The notes beneath the pieces are model-generated. The model was not told where the DNA came from and did not search any database. It worked only from the letters and a program-made list of their open reading frames with translations. Positions 50,458 through 61,518 of a DNA stretch of 64,000 nt are shown here, piece by piece. Within the stretch, counting starts at the first letter, position 1, and every line of letters begins with the position of its first letter. The stretch is from NCBI RefSeq assembly GCF_026965555.1, contig NZ_CP114040.1, positions 7,786,001 to 7,850,000 of the forward strand, given 5' to 3'. Source of the stretch: Nannocystis punicea. Lineage in GTDB: Bacteria; Myxococcota_A; Polyangia; Nannocystales; Nannocystaceae. The position numbers were made by a program, and so were the translations under genes.

Positions 50458-53127
50458 ATGGCCCGCGAGCGTCGCACCATCGGAGAGCTCCTCGCCGCGT
50501 CCGGCGCCTTCGTCGGTGACCACGACGACCTCGTCGAATGCCTCGAGCAGAGCGCCCTCGGGATCCACGTCGTCGACGGCACCGGCGCGATCGTGTGGGT
50601 CAACGCCGCGCTGTGCGCCGCGCTCGGCCGCGCCCCCGACGACTGCGTCGGCCGCCACGCCGCCGAGCTGCACGTCGACCCGGATGTCTTTACGGACATC
50701 TGGGCGCGGCTCGGCGCCGGCGAGCGCGTGCGCGGGCGACCGGCCCGCCTGCGCGGCGCCTCGGGCACCTGCGACGTCGTCCTCTCGGCCAGCGCCGGCC
50801 GCGACGCCCACGGCAACCTCGCCGGCGCCCGCTTCTGCGTGCGCGCGCCGGCCGTGCCCCCCGATCCCGCGGCCGCCGCGATCGTCGACGCCGCCCCGCT
50901 GGGCTTCGTGCGGGCGCAGCTCGACGGCACCGTCCTGGCCGTCAACCGGGCCCTGTGCGAGCTGCTCGACCGTCCGACCGCCGAGCTCGTGGGCAGCGAC
51001 CTGTTCGCGCTCACCCACCCCGACGATCGCCAGTTCGACCAGGACAAGTTCGCCCAGCTGTGCGAGGGCCAGATCCGCAGCTACGCGCTCGCCAAGCGGC
51101 TCCTCCGCGGCGACGGCTCGAGCGTGTGGACGCGGCTGCACGCCGGCGTCGTGCGCGGCCCCGAGGGTCAGCCGCGGTTCTACTTCGGCATCGTCGAGGA
51201 CATCGACGCCCGCCGCCGCGCCGAGGACGACCGCCGCCGACGCGAGCGGCAGTACGAGATCCTCACCCGCCTGTCGCCGGTCGGCATCTTCCTCGGCGAG
51301 GCCGACAGCGAGTGCGTGTTCGTCAACGAGGAGTGGGTGCGGATCACCGGGCGCACCCTGCCCGAGGTCCGCGGCGGCGGCTGGCGGCGCGCCCTCCACC
51401 CCGACGACGCCGAGCGGGTGATCGCCGGCTGCCGCCGCGCCTTCACCGATGGCGCGCTGTTCACCGCCGAGTGGCGCATGCTCCGGCCCGACGGCGCCAC
51501 CGTGTGGGTGCTCGGCCGGTTCGCCGGCGTCGTCGACGACGGCGCGCGCAGGCTCTACGTCGGCACCATCACCGACATCACCGCCCGCGTGCGCGCCGAG
51601 CTCGATCGGGCCCGCCTCGCGGTCATCGTCGAGAACGCCGCCGACGCGCTGTTCCTGCTCCACTCCGACGGCACCGTGGCGATCTGGAACCCGGGCGCCG
51701 AGAAGCTGCTCGGCCGCCCCGGCGACGCGCTCCGCGGGCGCTTCATCGGCGACCTCGTGCCGGGCCACCGCCGCGACGTCGCGGCCGCGCTCCGGCGCGT
51801 GCTCGCCGGCGAGGTCGTGCGCGAGATCGAGGCCCAGGTGCAGCGCGACGACGACGGCCTGTCCTCCGTCACGGTCACTGCCTGCCCCGTGCACGACCCG
51901 AGCGGCGAGGTCTCGGCGATCTCCGTCATCCTCCACGACGTCACCGAGCTCAAGGACGTCGAGCAGGCGCTGCGGACCAGCGAGGCGAGGTTCCGCAGCC
52001 TGGTCGAGGCCACCGCGCAGATCGTGTGGTCGACCAAGCCGAGCGGCGAGGCGTTCGAGGACGCGCCGTCGTGGCGCGCCTTCACCGGCCAGACCTACGA
52101 GCAATTGCTCGGCGCGGGCTGGCTCGACGCGGTCGCCCCCGAGGATCGGCCCCGCGTCCGCGAGGAATGGCAGCACATCGCCAGCGGGCGCGAGCCCGGC
52201 AGCATGGCGTACCGCCTGCGCCGCGCCGACGGCACCTACGCTCACACCGAGGTGCGCGCGGTGCCGATGTTCGGGTCCGACGGCGAGGTCCGCGAGTGGG
52301 TCGGCGTGTGCGTCGACGTCAGCGACAAGCGGCGCATCGAGGAGCAGCGCGAGGCGCTGGTCACCGACCTGCGGCGGGCCATGCACTACCAGGAGATGTT
52401 CATGGCCGTGCTCGGCCACGACCTGCGCAGCCCGCTGTCGGCGATCCTCATGGCCACCAGCCTCGGCCTGCGGCGCAGCTCCGACGATCGCACGCGCCGG
52501 GTCCTGCATCAGATCGCCAGCAGCGGCCACCGCATGTTGCGGATGATCGAGCAGCTGCTCGACGTCACGCGGATCCGGGCCGCCGGCGGGCTCGAGATCC
52601 GGCCGACGCGGGCCGACCTCGCCGCGATCTGCCGCACCATCATCGACGAGCACCAGCAGGCCAACCCCGCCGCGCGGGTCGTCCTCGACGTCCGCGGCGA
52701 CACCCGCGGCACCTGGGACGTCGATCGCCTGTCGCAGCTGGCCTCGAACCTGATCGGCAACGCCATCCAGCACGCCGAGGGCACCCCGGTGGCCACGGCG
52801 CAGGTCGACGGCCGCGACGCCGGCGTGGTCCGCTTCGTCGTCCACAACCGCGGCACGATCGCCCCCGACCTGCTCGGCGCGATCTTCGACCCGTTCCAGC
52901 GCGCCGCCAAGGGCTCGGCCAAGACCGCCGGCCTCGGCCTCGGACTCTACATCACCGAGCAGATCGCGCTCGCCCACGGCGGCTCCGTCGCCGTCGAGTC
53001 GACGCGCACCGGCGGCACCTACTTCCGCGTCGAGCTGCCGCGCCACCCGGAGCCGGCCACGCTGTCGCCGCCCGGCGCCCGCGACCCGGAGGGCGTGCCG
53101 CTCGTGCGAGGAGACGTGGTCGGATGA
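50458..53127 (+). CDS. Multi-PAS sensor histidine kinase
   Basis: 889 residues from ATG 50458, which has GAAGGA a few bases upstream. Four to five PAS domains (roughly 25-135, 140-245, 260-365, 375-500, 510-625) precede the HisKA motif L-G-H-D-L-R-S-P-L (phospho-His) and a HATPase domain with N-L-I-G-N-A-I-Q-H and G-L-G-L-G-L-Y-I. No transmembrane helix, so it senses in the cytoplasm. The stop overlaps the start of the next kinase (ATGA at 53124), and a response regulator follows that, so the three genes form one coupled operon. A 14-bp dyad at 50683-50700 is read in frame in the first PAS domain. Confidence 0.92.
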   Translation: MARERRTIGELLAASGAFVGDHDDLVECLEQSALGIHVVDGTGAIVWVNAALCAALGRAPDDCVGRHAAELHVDPDVFTDIWARLGAGERVRGRPARLRGASGTCDVVLSASAGRDAHGNLAGARFCVRAPAVPPDPAAAAIVDAAPLGFVRAQLDGTVLAVNRALCELLDRPTAELVGSDLFALTHPDDRQFDQDKFAQLCEGQIRSYALAKRLLRGDGSSVWTRLHAGVVRGPEGQPRFYFGIVEDIDARRRAEDDRRRRERQYEILTRLSPVGIFLGEADSECVFVNEEWVRITGRTLPEVRGGGWRRALHPDDAERVIAGCRRAFTDGALFTAEWRMLRPDGATVWVLGRFAGVVDDGARRLYVGTITDITARVRAELDRARLAVIVENAADALFLLHSDGTVAIWNPGAEKLLGRPGDALRGRFIGDLVPGHRRDVAAALRRVLAGEVVREIEAQVQRDDDGLSSVTVTACPVHDPSGEVSAISVILHDVTELKDVEQALRTSEARFRSLVEATAQIVWSTKPSGEAFEDAPSWRAFTGQTYEQLLGAGWLDAVAPEDRPRVREEWQHIASGREPGSMAYRLRRADGTYAHTEVRAVPMFGSDGEVREWVGVCVDVSDKRRIEEQREALVTDLRRAMHYQEMFMAVLGHDLRSPLSAILMATSLGLRRSSDDRTRRVLHQIASSGHRMLRMIEQLLDVTRIRAAGGLEIRPTRADLAAICRTIIDEHQQANPAARVVLDVRGDTRGTWDVDRLSQLASNLIGNAIQHAEGTPVATAQVDGRDAGVVRFVVHNRGTIAPDLLGAIFDPFQRAAKGSAKTAGLGLGLYITEQIALAHGGSVAVESTRTGGTYFRVELPRHPEPATLSPPGARDPEGVPLVRGDVVG
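50683..50700. repeat. 14-bp-family dyad, GA/TC arms
   Basis: GATGTCT-TTAC-GGACATC in the first PAS domain of a histidine kinase: arms pair except one T-G position. Confidence 0.65.
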
Positions 53128-56100
53128 GCGGCGGCCCCTCTCCCCGCAACTACGAGCCGAGCGGCGGCGGGCCGGCGCTGCAGATGATCGTCGGCCTCGC
53201 CCGCGCGATCGCCCAGGCGCGCACCGACCCGGCCGCGATCGTCGAGGTCACCACGCGCACCCTCGTCAAGGACTTCGTCGACGGCAGCGCCGCGCATCTG
53301 CAGGCCGGCTTCGACGTCCGCGCCTACGCCCACCGGGACCTCGCCGCCGAGGAGTTCCTGCACGACAGCGTCGCCGCCATGCCGCTCGACCTGCTGCCGA
53401 CCGGGCGGGTGATCGCCAGCGGCCGCGCAGTGTTCCACGCCCACCTGCCGAGCGACTTCACCGAGGACCTGCCGCCGGAGCTGCGCGCCTACGTGCGGCG
53501 GTTCGCCATCACCAGCGTCATCATCGTCCCGATCCGCGCCCAGGACGCCGTCGTCGGCACGCTGTCGCTGTGGCGCGACGACCGGGCGCGGCCGTTCTGC
53601 GACGACGACCTCGACACCGCCCACGTGTGCGCCGAGCACGTCGGCCTCGCGCTCGAGCACGCCCTGGTGTTCCGCGCCCTGCGGGACCGAGAGACCCGCT
53701 TCGAGCTGGCCGCGCGGGCCACCCAGGAGGTCCTGTGGGACTGGGACGTCACCACCAACCACGTGTTCTGGGGCGACGCCCTGTACGACGCCCTCGGCTG
53801 GCCGCGAGACCAGGTGCAGGCGACCTACGCCTGGTGGGCCGACAACATCCACGACGAGGATCGCGAGCGCGTGATGCGAGAGGTCGAGCAGGCGATCCGC
53901 GACAACCCCGACCGCGTGCGCTGGCAGCTCGAGTACCGGTTCCGCCGCGGCGACGGCGGCTTCGCCTACATCATCGATCGCGGGTTCGTGCAGCGCGACG
54001 AGGCCGGCCGACTGCAGCGGCTCGTCGGCTCGATGCAGGACGTGAGCGAGCGCGTCGAGGTCACCCGGCGGCTGGCGCGGCGCGAGGAGAGCTACCGCGC
54101 CTTCGTCACCAGCAGCAGCGAGGCCATCTGGTGCCTCGAGGGTGACGAGCCGGTGCCGATCGACCTCCCCGCCGAGCAGCAGATCGACCTGTGGTACGAG
54201 CGCAGCCGGATCCGCGAGTGCAACGACGCCATGGCGCGCATGGTCGGCTACGAGCGGGCCGACGAGCTGCGCGGCGCGCCGATGGGGCTGCTGTTCTCGC
54301 GCGACGACCCCCGCCTGCGCGAGCTCTACCGCGCCTTCATCGCCGGCGGCTATCGCCTCGTCGACATCGAGACCGTCGAGCACGACCGCTTCGGCGGCGA
54401 GCGCCACTTCCTCGGCTCCCTGCTCGGCACCGTCGAGGACGGCGGGCTGCGCCGCATTTGGGGCACCCGGCGCGACGTCACCGCGCTGACCCGCCAGGCC
54501 GCCGCGCCGCACGCCAGCGCCATCTTGCAGGCCGTCTGCGACAACACCCCGGACCTCGTGTTCGCCAAGGACCGCGAGGGCCGGCTGGTGTTCGCCAACC
54601 CGGCCACCATCGACGCCATCGGCAAGCCGGCCGAGGCCGTGCTGGGCCGGCGCGACGTCGAGTTCATGGACGCCGGCGTCGGCCGGGACATCAGCGACAA
54701 CGACCAGCGGGTGCTGACCAGCGGGCGCTCCGATTTCTTCGAGGAGCAGGGCCCCGACGGCCGGATCTTCCTGTCCTCGAAGACCCCCTACCGCGACGCC
54801 TCCGGCGCCATCGTCGGCCTCATCGGCATCTCGATGGACATCACCGACCGCAAGCAGGCCGAGACCCGCCTGCGCACCACCCAGGAGGCGCTGTCGCTGG
54901 TCCTGCGCGCCGGCCACATGGGCACCTGGATGCTCGACGTCGGCACCGACGCCGCCTGGCTGTCGCGCGAGCTCGAGGACATCCTCGGCCTCGCGCCCGG
55001 CGGGGTGCGCGGGGAGAGCAACTTCTACGCCGCCGTCCACCCCGACGACCGCGCGCACTTGCGGGCCGAGATCCACGCCGCGGTGGCCGAACGGCGCGAC
55101 TACATGATCGAGTTCCGCCTCGTCCGCGCCGACGACGGCGGCGCCCGCTGGATGGAGGGGCGCGGCCGAGCCGTCTACGACGAGTCTGGCCGTCCGACCA
55201 TGATCTATGGGATAGGTATCGACATCACGCAGCGCAAGCAGGCCGAGCTCGACCTGCGAGAGAGCGAGCAGCTGTTCGCGCGCGCCTTCGGCAAGAACCC
55301 CAACCCGATGACGGTCAACGAGCTCCCCCGCGGCGAGTACCTCGAGGTCAACGAGGCCGCGATCAAGGCCCACGGGTTCTCGCGCGAGGAGATGCTCGGC
55401 AAGACCCCGCTGCAGCTCGGCGTCCTGGTCGACTCCGACGACGCCGAGCGCTTCAACCGTCTGCTCACGCGCCGCTCCTCGGTCCGCGACGTCGAGATCC
55501 GGCAGCGCACCAAGGGCGGGCGGATCCACACCGTCCTGATGTCGGCCGAGCGCATCGAGTACCGCAAGCGCCCGTGCGTGCTCACCGTCGCCGTCGACGT
55601 CAGCGCCCGCAAGCGGGCCGAGTGGGCCCTGCTCGAGAGCGAGGAGCGCTTCCGGCAGATCGCCGCCACCATCGACGAGGCGTTCTGGTTGATGGAGTTC
55701 TCGCCGCACTGGCGGTTCGTCTACGTCAGCCCCGGCTGGGAGCACGCCTGGCGCCGCGCGCCCGAGGAGCTGTACGGTGACCCCACCCTGTGGACCCGCG
55801 CGATCCACCCCGACGACCGCGCCGCCGCCGAGGCCTCGCAGCGCGACCTCGTCACCGGCGCCGTCGACTCGCGCGAGCTCGAGTACCGCGTCGTCCGACC
55901 CGACGGCGCGGTCCAGTGGGTCCGCGACCGCGGCACCCTGATCCGCGACGCCGCCGGGCGGCCGTGGCGGGCCGCCGGCATCGCCGAGGACATCACCGAG
56001 CGCAAGCTGGCCGAGCGCGAGCGCGAGCGGCTGGTCTCCGACCTGCAGGTCGCGATCGCCGTGCGCGACGACTTCCTCTCGGTCGCCTCGCACGAGCTGC

Positions 56101-56747
56101 GGACCCCGCTCACCGCGCTCGGCTTCCACCTCGAGCATTTGGTGCGCCTGGTCGACCGCGGCGAGCACGACTCGGCCGTGCTCTCGCGCAAGGTCGACGG
56201 CGCGATCCGGCAGATCGAGCGCGTCACCGCGTTGGTCGACAGCCTGATCCACGTCAGCCGCATGAGCCTCGGCCGGCTCTCGCTCGAGCTGACGGAGTTC
56301 GACCTCGTCGCCCTCGTGCGCGACCTGGCCGCGCGGGCCGAGCCCGACGCCGAGCGGGCGCGCTGCGAGATCCGCGTCGACGCGCCCGCCCAGCTGGTCG
56401 GCGCCTGGGACCGCAAGCAGCTCGACCAGGCCCTGCACAACCTCCTCGCCAACGCCCTCAAGTACGGCGCCGGCCGGCCGGTCGACGTGCGCGTGTTCGA
56501 GTCCGGGCGCGACGTCGCGATCGAGGTGCAGGACCGCGGGATCGGCATCGCCGAGGAGGACCGGCCGCGGATCTTCGACCGCTTCGAGCGCGCCGTCTCG
56601 TCGGCGCACTACGGCGGCTTCGGCCTCGGCCTGTACATCGCCCGCCGGATCGTCGAGGCGCACGGCGGCGTCCTCGACGTCACCAGCACCCCGGGCCAGG
56701 GCTCGACCTTTCGCCTGCAACTCCCGCGTCAGGCGGCGCAACCATGA
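53124..56747 (+). CDS. GAF and multi-PAS histidine kinase
   Basis: 1207 residues. An N-terminal GAF domain (about 20-190, R-F-A-I-T-S-V-I-I-V-P-I) is followed by six PAS/PAC units, several ending D-I-T-D-R-K-Q-A-E or D-I-T-Q-R-K-Q-A-E, then HisKA (S-V-A-S-H-E-L-R-T-P-L) and HATPase (L-L-A-N-A-L-K-Y-G, G-F-G-L-G-L-Y-I-A). Soluble. The ATG overlaps the previous stop, and the stop overlaps the response regulator ATG (ATGA at 56744). Ligands are unknown; the many PAS copies suggest several inputs or duplication. Confidence 0.92.
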   Translation: MSGGPSPRNYEPSGGGPALQMIVGLARAIAQARTDPAAIVEVTTRTLVKDFVDGSAAHLQAGFDVRAYAHRDLAAEEFLHDSVAAMPLDLLPTGRVIASGRAVFHAHLPSDFTEDLPPELRAYVRRFAITSVIIVPIRAQDAVVGTLSLWRDDRARPFCDDDLDTAHVCAEHVGLALEHALVFRALRDRETRFELAARATQEVLWDWDVTTNHVFWGDALYDALGWPRDQVQATYAWWADNIHDEDRERVMREVEQAIRDNPDRVRWQLEYRFRRGDGGFAYIIDRGFVQRDEAGRLQRLVGSMQDVSERVEVTRRLARREESYRAFVTSSSEAIWCLEGDEPVPIDLPAEQQIDLWYERSRIRECNDAMARMVGYERADELRGAPMGLLFSRDDPRLRELYRAFIAGGYRLVDIETVEHDRFGGERHFLGSLLGTVEDGGLRRIWGTRRDVTALTRQAAAPHASAILQAVCDNTPDLVFAKDREGRLVFANPATIDAIGKPAEAVLGRRDVEFMDAGVGRDISDNDQRVLTSGRSDFFEEQGPDGRIFLSSKTPYRDASGAIVGLIGISMDITDRKQAETRLRTTQEALSLVLRAGHMGTWMLDVGTDAAWLSRELEDILGLAPGGVRGESNFYAAVHPDDRAHLRAEIHAAVAERRDYMIEFRLVRADDGGARWMEGRGRAVYDESGRPTMIYGIGIDITQRKQAELDLRESEQLFARAFGKNPNPMTVNELPRGEYLEVNEAAIKAHGFSREEMLGKTPLQLGVLVDSDDAERFNRLLTRRSSVRDVEIRQRTKGGRIHTVLMSAERIEYRKRPCVLTVAVDVSARKRAEWALLESEERFRQIAATIDEAFWLMEFSPHWRFVYVSPGWEHAWRRAPEELYGDPTLWTRAIHPDDRAAAEASQRDLVTGAVDSRELEYRVVRPDGAVQWVRDRGTLIRDAAGRPWRAAGIAEDITERKLAERERERLVSDLQVAIAVRDDFLSVASHELRTPLTALGFHLEHLVRLVDRGEHDSAVLSRKVDGAIRQIERVTALVDSLIHVSRMSLGRLSLELTEFDLVALVRDLAARAEPDAERARCEIRVDAPAQLVGAWDRKQLDQALHNLLANALKYGAGRPVDVRVFESGRDVAIEVQDRGIGIAEEDRPRIFDRFERAVSSAHYGGFGLGLYIARRIVEAHGGVLDVTSTPGQGSTFRLQLPRQAAQP

Positions 56748-57145
56748 ACGTGGAGAACGAGGGACCGATGAACCGCGCACCGATCATCCTCATCGTCGAA
56801 GACGACCGCGACATCCGCGACGTGCTCGCCGAGATCCTCGCCGAGGAGGGCTACCAGGTCCTGGTGGCCGAGGACGGCGCCGACGGCCTCCGGCGGCTCG
56901 CCGAGGGCCCGCAGCCCGACCTCATCCTCCTCGACCTCATGATGCCGCGCATGGACGGCTATCAGTTCCGCGAGGAGCAGCGGAAGAACCCGGCCTGGAG
57001 CAGCATCCCGCTGGTGCTGCTGACCGCGGGCGTCGAGACCTCCGACAAGATCACCGCTCTGGGCGCGCTCGACGTGGTGCGCAAGCCGGTCAAGATCGAC
57101 TTCCTGCTCGAGCTCATCGGCGGGGTGGTCCGCCGCGCCGCCTGA
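56744..57145 (+). CDS. Single-domain response regulator
   Basis: 133 residues from ATG 56744; ATG 56768 also fits and has a GAGGG upstream. Receiver motifs: I-V-E-D-D near the start, L-I-L-L-D-L-M-M-P with the phospho-Asp, L-L-T-A, and V-V-R-K-P-V-K with the conserved Lys. There is no output domain, so it works as a shuttle or by protein contact, as CheY-like proteins do. Overlap with the kinase gene makes it the likely phosphate acceptor. Confidence 0.93.
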   Translation: MNVENEGPMNRAPIILIVEDDRDIRDVLAEILAEEGYQVLVAEDGADGLRRLAEGPQPDLILLDLMMPRMDGYQFREEQRKNPAWSSIPLVLLTAGVETSDKITALGALDVVRKPVKIDFLLELIGGVVRRAA

Positions 57146-57152
57146 GCCGTCG

Positions 57153-58064
57153 TCACGCGCGCGGCGGGATCGGCTTGCGGTCGGTCGCCAGCCAGGCCGC
57201 GCTGACCGCCAGGATCACCGCCCCGATCCAGGCGACCCGATCGACCTCCTCGCCGAACAGCCAGATCCCCGCCAGCATCGCCAGCAAGACCTGCACGTAG
57301 CCCAGCGCAGTCGCCCGCCCGGCGCGCACCAGGTGCAAGCCGTAGGTCATGCTCTGCTGATGTAGAAACGTGCAGCCCCCGATCGCCAAAAGGATGGTCC
57401 ACTCCCGCGGTTCGGGCGCCACCCACGTCGTCGCCGCCCACGGGGCCGACAGGATCGACGCCACCAGGGCGTTGTAGAACACCACCCGCGCCGGATGCTC
57501 CGTCGCTCGCAGCTCGCGGATCAGGACGTACACGCCGGCCGAGACCAGGGCGCCGAGCACCGCGACCGTCAGCGCGAACGGGTCGGCGCTCGTCGCCTCT
57601 GCCCCGAACAGCGCCTGCGGCTGCGTCACCAGCACCACCCCGACGAAGCAGCCGACGATGAAGACCGTCTCGCGGCCGTCGAGCGCCTCGCCGAGGACCA
57701 CTGTCGCCAGCAGCAGCGTGAATACCGGGTGGATGTAATGAATGACGATCGCGTCGGCGATCGGCAGGTGCATCAGCGCATAGAAATAACAGGCCAGCGC
57801 GATGAACCCGAACAGCCCGCGCAGCCCCAGCATCGTGCGTCGCTTGCCCCATACGGGGATGTCACCACGCGCGAGCGTCCCCAGGGCGAAAGCGACCGTC
57901 ACCAGGCTACGGACGAGAATCACCTCCGGGAGCGGTACGCGCGCGCCGACCAGCTTCGCCAGCACGCTGAGTCCGCTGAAGAGAATCGCGGCGACGACGA
58001 GGTGGACCACGCCCCGCTGCGTGTCTGCCGCCTCCGCGTCTCGCGGGATCTCGACGACACCCAC
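57153..58064 (-). CDS. EamA/DMT-family transporter
   Basis: 303 residues from GTG 58064. Ten hydrophobic helices in two EamA halves: first V-V-H-L-V-V-A-A-I-L-F-S-G-L, with an I-H-Y-I-H-P-V-F-T motif in the fourth. The second half has V-Q-V-L-L-A-M-L-A-G-I-W-L-F-G-E. Members export metabolites or take up small solutes. TACAGT read on the minus strand (58079-58074) lies 9 nt before the GTG, so the message would be nearly leaderless. The longer upstream frame is Arg/Ser-rich and unlikely. Divergent from the third histidine kinase gene. Confidence 0.85.
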   Translation of the reverse strand: MGVVEIPRDAEAADTQRGVVHLVVAAILFSGLSVLAKLVGARVPLPEVILVRSLVTVAFALGTLARGDIPVWGKRRTMLGLRGLFGFIALACYFYALMHLPIADAIVIHYIHPVFTLLLATVVLGEALDGRETVFIVGCFVGVVLVTQPQALFGAEATSADPFALTVAVLGALVSAGVYVLIRELRATEHPARVVFYNALVASILSAPWAATTWVAPEPREWTILLAIGGCTFLHQQSMTYGLHLVRAGRATALGYVQVLLAMLAGIWLFGEEVDRVAWIGAVILAVSAAWLATDRKPIPPRA

Positions 58065-58186
58065 GCGACATTGACTGTACCATGGACCCACGACGTTCGC
58101 ATGAGCCTCGCTGTCCCTCGCACGTCCGCAGTCACCGCGCACGGCGGCGACTGGGCGCGTGCCTACGCCGGCCCGGAGCGCGCGGC

Positions 58187-59826
<1,640 letters not shown>

Positions 59827-59833
<7 letters not shown>

Positions 59834-59902
59834 CCCTTCGGACATGCCTCGAAGGGCCTGTCTACCGGGTCATGCTTCAACGAGCATGTCCACTCAGCCA
59901 GG
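59827..59902. repeat. Five-unit 14-bp array joining two convergent 3' ends
   Basis: Units start at 59827, 59841, 59855, 59869 and 59883 (ATCTGACCCTTCGG, ACATGCCTCGAAGG, GCCTGTCTACCGGG, TCATGCTTCAACGA, GCATGTCCACTCAG). The array spans the stop of the histidine kinase gene and the stop of the small membrane-protein gene. CATGCT/AGCATG within it can form a hairpin. A perfect CCCGCGGATCCGCGGG palindrome follows at 59908-59923. Confidence 0.8.
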
Positions 59903-60226
59903 CTGATCCCGCGGATCCGCGGGCAGCGGCGCGGGGGCGCCGCTCGCCGCCGCCAGCGCCCGCCGCAGCTCGGCGCGGACGTGCCGCTCCACCAGCCCGC
60001 ACACCAATTGCGGCCACACCAGAGCCGCGGCGATCAGCGTCCAGAACGGCCACTGCAGCTGCACCATCGCGAAGAACAGCAGCGCCGTGAGCGGCAGCGA
60101 GATCGCGGTGATCAGCGGCCGCACGAGGCGCTGGCACTCGTGGTCGTTCCAGAACCACCACGTCGGCAGGAATCCCAGGCGCTGCGGTCGGTCCAGGAGC
60201 GCGCGGCGAACGAGGAGATCGGGCAT
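59894..60226 (-). CDS. Small two-helix membrane protein, paralogue A
   Basis: 110 residues from ATG 60226 (ATG 60265 possible). A short N-terminal segment R-L-G-F-L-P-T-W-W-F-W-N-D is followed by two hydrophobic helices (A-I-S-L-P-L-T-A-L-L-F-F and W-T-L-I-A-A-A-L-V-W) and a basic, Pro-rich tail. The F-x-P-x-W-F-W-N motif is shared with the protein at 61051-61518, which has the same two-helix plan, so they are paralogues. Function unknown. Confidence 0.65.
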   Translation of the reverse strand: MPDLLVRRALLDRPQRLGFLPTWWFWNDHECQRLVRPLITAISLPLTALLFFAMVQLQWPFWTLIAAALVWPQLVCGLVERHVRAELRRALAAASGAPAPLPADPRDQPG

Positions 60227-60574
60227 GACGGAGCCGCTCGGCGGGCGCTCGAGCGAATAGCACATGCGACCCGAGGCCCCGCGCGCATGCGGGGAAACTC
60301 TCGAGCTCGACCCAATTTTCGCCGCCGGTCGGCGACTCCACGTGCCTCGGCGCGCTCGTCCCCGGCGCGCACGGCCGTCGCGCTCGCGGCACGACGGCTG
60401 AGTGCGCCGCACCCCACGGGCGAGCGATCTGCGCACTTCGTCGACTTGCTGTCGAGCCGGCTGGCGGACCCCGCGGGCCACAGCCATCGCGCGCCTGCGA
60501 GGTCTCCGTTTGCACAGCCTCGCGGGTTGCTCACAGTCCCCGCGCGAGCGCCGGCTCGCGACAAGGAGTCGACC
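60227..60574. other. Intergenic region, nothing recognised
   Basis: 348 bp between divergent genes. Promoters for both should be here; none is clear. AAGGAG at 60562-60567 is the ribosome site of the next gene. Confidence 0.4.
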
Positions 60575-61054
60575 ATGAAGTTCGAACCGCAGAAGGAACA
60601 CCAGTGGCTGCAGCAGCTCGTCGGCGAGTGGACCTGGGAGACCGACGCCTCGACCGACCCCGAATGCCCGGCAGGAGCCACCCGCGGCCGCGAGACAGTG
60701 CGCGCGCTCGGGGACCTGTGGATCGTCGCCGAGGGCCACGGGGACCTGTCCGGCGGCGGCCAGGGCGGCACGCTCATGACCCTCGGCTACGACCCGAAGA
60801 AGGAGCGCTTCGTCGGCACGTGGGTGGGCTCGATGATGCCCAACCTGTGGGTCTACGAGGGCTCGCTCGACGCCAACAAGCGGATCCTCAACCTCGACAG
60901 CGAGGGCCCGGCGATGACGGGCGAGGGCCGCGGCAAATACCGCGACGTCATCGAGCTCGTGGCCGACGATCGCCGGACCTTCTCCGGCCACGCCCTCCAG
61001 CCCGACGGCACGTGGCGCCAGCTCATGCGCATGCATTACCGCCGAGTCCGCTAG
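60575..61054 (+). CDS. DUF1579-like protein
   Basis: 159 residues; ATG 60575 follows AAGGAG at 60562. The motif order H-x-W-L-x-x-L-V-G-E-W-T-W-E, then R-A-L-G-D-L-W-I-V-A-E-G, M-T-L-G-Y-D-P-K-K-E-R-F-V-G-T-W and a closing D-G-T-W-R-Q-L-M-R-M-H-Y matches the DUF1579 family of small lipocalin-like proteins. Biochemical role is unknown. Its TAG stop shares the CTAG with the stop of the convergent membrane-protein gene. Confidence 0.8.
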   Translation: MKFEPQKEHQWLQQLVGEWTWETDASTDPECPAGATRGRETVRALGDLWIVAEGHGDLSGGGQGGTLMTLGYDPKKERFVGTWVGSMMPNLWVYEGSLDANKRILNLDSEGPAMTGEGRGKYRDVIELVADDRRTFSGHALQPDGTWRQLMRMHYRRVR

Positions 61055-61518
61055 CGAGTCCGCGGCGCCTGCTCGGTCTCACTCGCCTCTCGTCCGCGGC
61101 GGTCGGCGAGCGTGGATGCTGGCGGCAAGTAGTTGGGCACCTCGATCTCCCCGCCAGGAAGCACTTCAGCATGGCCCCTCCTCCGAACGATCAGGCGGCG
61201 CAGCCACTTCTCGGCGAGTCCCATCGAGAGGACGGAAGACAGGCCCAGCAAGCCGACCGACAGCCAAGATGGTCGGACGTATGTGAAGATGAGGAAAGCG
61301 AACGGCACGTTCACCACCGACCAGAGGATCGTGAAGAACGCGGCCACCATTGGGTCCGTCCGATGGAGTTCATTCCAGAACCAATAAGACGGCAGGATGC
61401 CGAAGCGCTGCGGCTTGCTCATGAGCGGACGCGGGCGACGTGATTCGCGCCCCATCACCGCACGCTCGCGCGCTCGCATGAGCGTTTCGATGGTGCGGGG
61501 GTGGTGATACCGTGCCAT
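61051..61518 (-). CDS. Small two-helix membrane protein, paralogue B
   Basis: 155 residues from ATG 61518 (ATG 61422 would give a version as short as paralogue A). The core R-F-G-I-L-P-S-Y-W-F-W-N-E is followed by two helices (F-F-T-I-L-W-S-V-V-N-V-P-F-A-F and L-S-V-G-L-L-G-L-S-S-V-L) and a charged tail, as in the protein at 59894-60226. The two paralogues flank the DUF1579-like gene, so the trio may belong together. Function unknown. Confidence 0.65.
   Translation of the reverse strand: MARYHHPRTIETLMRARERAVMGRESRRPRPLMSKPQRFGILPSYWFWNELHRTDPMVAAFFTILWSVVNVPFAFLIFTYVRPSWLSVGLLGLSSVLSMGLAEKWLRRLIVRRRGHAEVLPGGEIEVPNYLPPASTLADRRGREASETEQAPRTR

Noticed and set aside
49738..53046. A 1102-codon minus-strand frame over a histidine kinase gene
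   Set aside because: Antisense to well-supported PAS and HisKA motifs, with shadow-type composition.
50538..54500. Long plus-strand frame in another phase through the two kinase genes
   Set aside because: Arg/Pro-rich product; the true frame has continuous PAS, GAF and kinase motifs.
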